In this document: one piece after another, positions 8,626 to 11,727 of the stretch
Layout: every line of letters begins with the position of its first letter
Position numbering within the stretch: the first letter of the stretch is position 1
NCBI GenBank assembly: GCA_002430605.1
Contig: DJBY01000061.1
Span: 2,321-14,047 of the forward strand
Direction of reading: 5' to 3'
DNA from: Opitutia bacterium UBA5964
Lineage (GTDB): Bacteria > Verrucomicrobiota > Verrucomicrobiia > Opitutales > Coraliomargaritaceae
DNA: 11,727 nucleotides
Made by a program: the position numbers and the translations under genes
The notes under the pieces: model-generated
The model's input: only the letters and a program-made list of their open reading frames with translations
Told to the model about the DNA's origin: nothing
Databases searched by the model: none

Positions 8626-9657
8626 ATGAAAGAGCCATCCGTAGGTATGAAGCAAATTGCTGAGGAGGCAGGCGTGTCGATGATGACAGTGTCTCGTGTG
8701 CTGGGTAAGAAGTCGAATGTCGCAGCGGCGACCGAAAGGAAGATTCGCGCGATCGCGGATCGACTTGGTTATAAGCGAAATCGGCTGGTGCACGGGATGC
8801 AGAGTGGGCGCAGTGGTATCGTTAGCGTGGTGCTGCCGTCCGGGCATGCGATTGCACCTGAGATTCTGGAAGGGGCGTATGACTATCTTCACGAGAAGGA
8901 TATGCTCATGGCTGTTGATATTGTGCATGGTAATACTGGCGAGCGAGCTGTTGCGGAGCAGAGCAAAGTGATCAATCGATTGCTGGAAAGTCGTGTGGAC
9001 GGATTTATTTTGCTGCCGGTGAATGAGAAGGCGAGTCCGCTCTATTTTAAGGAAGTGATTGATCGTAAGATTCCGCTGGTGTTAGTGGATCGTAATACCA
9101 CGCATTTTGTTGCGGATTTTGTTGGCACCGATGATTATGCCGGTGGCTACGAGGCGGCGAGGGTGTTGGCTAAAAATGGCTGCAAGCATGCAGTGCTGAT
9201 TTCGACCGGCGATTTGGTGAGCACCAGTCGCTTGCGTTCGGAGGGTTTCAAGGCAGGTTTGAAGGCGTTTAAAGTGAAGTTGGCTGCGGATGTGATCGCA
9301 CCGAATTTTACCCACAATGCGGATTTGATTGATCATCAGTTGGAGCAATTAAAAGGCCAGTTTGATTGTGTATTCGCGATTGCTGATCGTCTCGCGATCA
9401 GTGCTTGGCATAGCTGCCAGCGATTGAAACTGCAGATTCCGCAGCAGGTCAAAGTGATCGGTTTTGGTGCCTTAAATTTGCGCGACCCGCGTGTGGCCTT
9501 GTCCTCGTTTGACCAAGAGCCTTACCAGGTTGGACGCAATGCCGCGAAGCTGTTGGTCGAACGTATCGAGGCGGGCCCGTGGCAGCGTAAACCGAAAGCA
9601 AAGACGATTTTAAGAAAGCCGAAGTTTGTCGTTGGAACGTCTTGTCCGGCTGGGTAA
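8626..9657 (+). CDS. LacI-family transcriptional regulator
   Basis: DNA-binding repressor or activator that usually senses a sugar or sugar derivative; the effector cannot be read from the sequence. The 343-residue product starts with a LacI helix-turn-helix: MKQIAEEAGVSMMTVSRVLG (8-27), then the hinge-proximal LGYKRNRL (47-54). The periplasmic-binding-protein-like effector domain runs from about residue 63 to 338, with SRVDGFILLP (122-131), PLVLVDRN (150-157), VGTDDYAGGYEAARVL (166-181) and VIGFGALNLRDP (277-288). I chose the ATG at 8626; a second ATG at 8647 would begin exactly at the helix-turn-helix and is also plausible. Neither has a Shine-Dalgarno sequence. A further extension to TTG 8587 is unlikely. 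The gene converges on a sulfatase pair, so control of sulfated-polysaccharide use is possible, though not shown. Confidence 0.92.
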   Translation: MKEPSVGMKQIAEEAGVSMMTVSRVLGKKSNVAAATERKIRAIADRLGYKRNRLVHGMQSGRSGIVSVVLPSGHAIAPEILEGAYDYLHEKDMLMAVDIVHGNTGERAVAEQSKVINRLLESRVDGFILLPVNEKASPLYFKEVIDRKIPLVLVDRNTTHFVADFVGTDDYAGGYEAARVLAKNGCKHAVLISTGDLVSTSRLRSEGFKAGLKAFKVKLAADVIAPNFTHNADLIDHQLEQLKGQFDCVFAIADRLAISAWHSCQRLKLQIPQQVKVIGFGALNLRDPRVALSSFDQEPYQVGRNAAKLLVERIEAGPWQRKPKAKTILRKPKFVVGTSCPAG

Positions 9658-9665
9658 TTTTAAGG

Positions 9666-9700
9666 GACCTGAGGTCTGAGACCTGAGACCTGAGGACTGA
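9666..9700. repeat. Five tandem 7-bp repeats after lacI
   Basis: Units in order: GACCTGA, GGTCTGA, GACCTGA, GACCTGA, GGACTGA. All end in CTGA. GGTC in unit 2 is the reverse complement of GACC in its neighbours, so 9672-9684 (AGGTCTGAGACCT) is also a perfect odd palindrome. The array starts 8 bases after the lacI stop. Confidence 0.85.
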
Positions 9701-9707
9701 ATCGTAG

Positions 9708-9763
9708 AAGCGACACTCTTGTCGCTTTCAATCGGACTCGAAAAAGCGGCAAGCGTGCCACTT
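9708..9763. repeat. Two related hairpins between convergent genes, likely bidirectional terminator
   Basis: Hairpin 1: AAGCGACA (9708-9715), loop CTCT, TGTCGCTT (9720-9727), perfect. Hairpin 2: AAGCGGCA (9744-9751), loop AGCG, TGCCACTT (9756-9763), one mismatch. Both have 8-base arms and 4-base loops, share AAGCGRCA, and are 16 bases apart. Read on the minus strand, hairpin 2 ends in TTTTT (9745-9741) 20 bases past the sulfatase stop, so it can terminate that operon. Hairpin 1 has only a short T-run for lacI. They may be copies of a dispersed repeat. Confidence 0.65.
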
Positions 9764-9783
9764 CTGTCGAAAGCTGGATACAC

Positions 9784-11169
9784 TTATTCCCGACTGGTTT
9801 TTTTTAAGTCAGTACAGACGTCTTCGAACCAGGCGAGTAGGTCGCGCTCCATGCTTTGCACGCGTTGCGGGCTTTGTTTGGCTAGATTGGTTTGTTCCAG
9901 CGGGTCGTTTTTCAAGTTGTAGAGTTCGACGGGGGGCGGTGCTGGCAAATTCACCTCGGGCGCGGGATCGGTAATGATGCCGTTCTCGATAAAGTGCTCG
10001 GGTTGATACATCGAGACATCGAGCCATTTGATGTCCGGCACTTCAAAAGCTTCAGGCACAAACGGGCGCACCAGTTTCCAATCGCCGTCGCGAATCGCGG
10101 CGTTGTATTCGATCAAGGGCTCGTAGCGATTCCATTGCCAGCAGCGTTTCGGATGGTAGGGGGCCACTTCGCCGCGCAGTACCGCACTCTGGTCGACGCC
10201 GTCGAGCTTGAGTGTGCTCGGCGTTTCAACGCCTGCGAAACTTAAGATGGTGGGCAGCCAATCGCACATGTGGAAGAAGGTGTTGTCGCCGGTGTCGTTT
10301 TTCTGCAGTCCTGCTGGCCAACGCACGATGGCAGGCACACGAATGCCGCCTTCATAAGTGGAACCTTTGGAGCCGTGCAGTTGGCAGTTGAATCGATCCA
10401 GGCAGTCGTCGCCAGAGCCGCCGAATTGCGGACCGTTGTCGCTGGAAAACACGATGAGGGTGTTTTCGCGCAGTCCTAGCTGTTCCACGTTTTCGAGCAG
10501 GCGGCCGACATTGCGATCCAGACGGCGGATCATGGCGTAAAGTGTTTTAACTGCTTCGCTCAAATCGTCGCGGTCGCGGAACACGGCGAGGTCTTCTTCA
10601 GGAGCTTGCAGCGGTGTGTGCGGCGCGTTGTAGGTGAGATGTAGGTAGAACGGGTCTTTCGGGCTGCGCTTAAGAAAGTCGATTGCTTCGTCGGTCCAGA
10701 AATCGGTGAGGTAGCGGCCATCGGCGCGTTGCACTCGGTCGCCGGATTCGAGCCGCCAGTCGTAGTAGTCGTGCATGCCGCCACGGAAACAGATCGCTTC
10801 ATCAAAGCCGCGCTTTTCAGGTTTGTAGCGGGGGTCGAATGCACCGAGGTGCCATTTGCCGATCAGCCCAGTGCGATAGCCAGCGTCTTGCAGGATGTCG
10901 GCGATGGTTACTTCGTTCAGATCGAGGCGCTCGAGGCCGCGCCACTCCAGTGTGTCAATCGAGCCGGTGCGGTGTGGGTAGCGGCCTGTGAGTAACGAGG
11001 CGCGCGAGGGGTTGCAAACTGGCGAGCTAGTGTAGTGCTGCGACAGACTGGTGCTTTCCTGGATAAATTGATCCAGGAACGGTGTTTCGCTGATGCCTTT
11101 GTTGAAAAAGCTGAAATCGCCGTAGCCGAGGTCGTCGACTAGGATGTGGATAATGTTTGGACGTGTCAT
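9784..11169 (-). CDS. Type I (formylglycine) sulfatase without signal peptide
   Basis: Hydrolyses sulfate esters, probably on a carbohydrate; the exact substrate cannot be told. The 461-residue product has the alkaline-phosphatase-like fold of family S1. Metal ligands Asp12-Asp13 lie in ILVDDLGYGD, and the formylglycine motif C-x-P-S-R has Cys52 (VCNPSRASLLTGR, 51-63). GKWHLG (104-109) follows, with His184 in YNAPHTPL, the second metal pair Asp244-Asn245 in FSSDNGP, and Lys268 in HGSKGSTYEGG. All catalytic positions are present, so it should be active if a formylglycine-generating or anSME maturase exists elsewhere. The protein starts straight into the core fold (MTRPNIIHILVDD) with no signal peptide or lipobox, pointing to a cytoplasmic enzyme. 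The ATG at 11169 is 3 bases past the stop of another sulfatase gene, so the two are cotranscribed. There is no Shine-Dalgarno sequence. Confidence 0.94.
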   Translation of the reverse strand: MTRPNIIHILVDDLGYGDFSFFNKGISETPFLDQFIQESTSLSQHYTSSPVCNPSRASLLTGRYPHRTGSIDTLEWRGLERLDLNEVTIADILQDAGYRTGLIGKWHLGAFDPRYKPEKRGFDEAICFRGGMHDYYDWRLESGDRVQRADGRYLTDFWTDEAIDFLKRSPKDPFYLHLTYNAPHTPLQAPEEDLAVFRDRDDLSEAVKTLYAMIRRLDRNVGRLLENVEQLGLRENTLIVFSSDNGPQFGGSGDDCLDRFNCQLHGSKGSTYEGGIRVPAIVRWPAGLQKNDTGDNTFFHMCDWLPTILSFAGVETPSTLKLDGVDQSAVLRGEVAPYHPKRCWQWNRYEPLIEYNAAIRDGDWKLVRPFVPEAFEVPDIKWLDVSMYQPEHFIENGIITDPAPEVNLPAPPPVELYNLKNDPLEQTNLAKQSPQRVQSMERDLLAWFEDVCTDLKKTSRE

Positions 11170-11172
11170 GGC

Positions 11173-11727
11173 TTAGAGTGTATCAAGATATTGAATACTT
11201 ACATAGAAGGCACCATGTGCGGCTCGATCTGGCGAGGTGTATTCGAGTAAGGTCTCGACAGTCGTGATGCCTTTTTCTATCTGGATCTCAAAGTCGATGG
11301 CTGTTGCGCCTGTTTTGATGGGGCTGCTGTGTGTCTGCTTGCCAATGATGAGTGTGGCAGTTCCGGCTTGCAGGGATGCGGCGGCATCGGGGGCTTCTGC
11401 TGGAAGTGTGCGCAGGGTGATGTGATAGTTGCCGCTGCGGGCGAAGTCGATGGCCCATGCGCCGAATCGGGCGATATTTTCGAGCGCTTGGCCTGTTGCC
11501 AGCGAGCGTACGTAGTCTTGGTTCCAGGGTGGATATTTGTCGCCCTGATTCTCAATCCTTGACGCTCCCCAATCCATGCAAGTTAAGTGGCTGACGGGTG
11601 CAGCCGCAGCGCCGACGATGATCGGTGGCACGTTTTCGATGTATGGCTGCACGCTGCTCCACCAGTCATCGTATTGCTCCGTCAGTGTTTGAAAGGCTTC
11701 GGGGAATTCTTTGGCGACGTCGTGCTG
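11173..11727 (-). CDS. Second sulfatase, C-terminal part (gene runs off the right edge)
   Basis: The frame is open from the window edge to the TAA at 11173-11175, giving the last 184 residues. It begins like the end of a sulfatase core, EFPEAFQTLTEQYDDWWSSV (7-26), the helix that usually follows the final substrate-domain strand. It continues with PPIIVG, CMDWG (50-54), PWNQDYV (67-73) and a beta-rich segment, FGAWAIDFARSGNYHITLR (88-106). An extension of this kind with W-x-V and G-x-Y-x-I/F-x-L-R features is familiar from sulfatases of Planctomycetota and Verrucomicrobiota. The catalytic part lies outside, so activity and subfamily cannot be judged. It precedes the complete sulfatase gene by 3 bases, forming an operon. 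An apparent GTG start at 11652 is just an internal valine. An unrelated protein with this C-terminal region remains possible. Confidence 0.65.
   Translation of the reverse strand, partial: QHDVAKEFPEAFQTLTEQYDDWWSSVQPYIENVPPIIVGAAAAPVSHLTCMDWGASRIENQGDKYPPWNQDYVRSLATGQALENIARFGAWAIDFARSGNYHITLRTLPAEAPDAAASLQAGTATLIIGKQTHSSPIKTGATAIDFEIQIEKGITTVETLLEYTSPDRAAHGAFYVSIQYLDTL

Noticed and set aside
9666..9763. Repeats after lacI as a CRISPR array
   Set aside because: Units are 7 bases and contiguous, with no spacers of uniform length and no cas genes.

Overview
The window looks like chromosomal DNA from a marine, polysaccharide-degrading bacterium of the PVC group, most likely Verrucomicrobiota of the Opitutia class (Coraliomargarita/Puniceicoccus-like). 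This is an inference. It rests on the pair of sulfatase genes with a LacI-type regulator, the AldA-type lactaldehyde dehydrogenase, the near absence of Shine-Dalgarno sequences, and the overall protein flavour. No marker gene for taxonomy is complete here.

Layout, left to right. The window opens on the minus strand with the first 85 codons of elongation factor G (fusA, 257 to below 1). Divergent from it lies aldA (486-1922, lactaldehyde dehydrogenase), followed on the same strand by cimA (2078-3655, citramalate synthase). A cluster of three 19-bp palindromes (3721-3808) separates cimA from a convergent UvrD/Rep-type DNA helicase on the minus strand (5930-3933). A 391-base gap follows that holds a foldable segment ending in a clear intrinsic terminator (6221-6252). 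Then comes menF (6322-7749, isochorismate synthase). After an empty 303-base stretch lies a minus-strand tRNA-Glu(UUC) gene with an encoded CCA end and its own terminator (8170-8053).

The right part is the accessory-looking section. A gap of about 455 bases with several inverted repeats leads to a LacI-family regulator (8626-9657). Convergent to it is a minus-strand pair of sulfatases: a complete one (11169-9784) and, 3 bases upstream of it, the C-terminal 184 residues of a second (from beyond 11727 to 11173). Between lacI and the sulfatases are five copies of a 7-base repeat and two look-alike hairpins.

How the genes fit together. Most of the window is unlinked housekeeping: translation (fusA, tRNA-Glu), isoleucine precursor supply (cimA), DNA repair (helicase) and menaquinone synthesis (menF). 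The sulfatases suggest use of sulfated algal polysaccharides. AldA would oxidise L-lactaldehyde from fucose or rhamnose, sugars common in such polysaccharides, but it is not physically linked to the sulfatases. I found no clear evidence of a new multi-gene system. The points most worth a second look are the structured segment before menF, the palindromic repeats with compensatory arm changes, and the sulfatase with no export signal.
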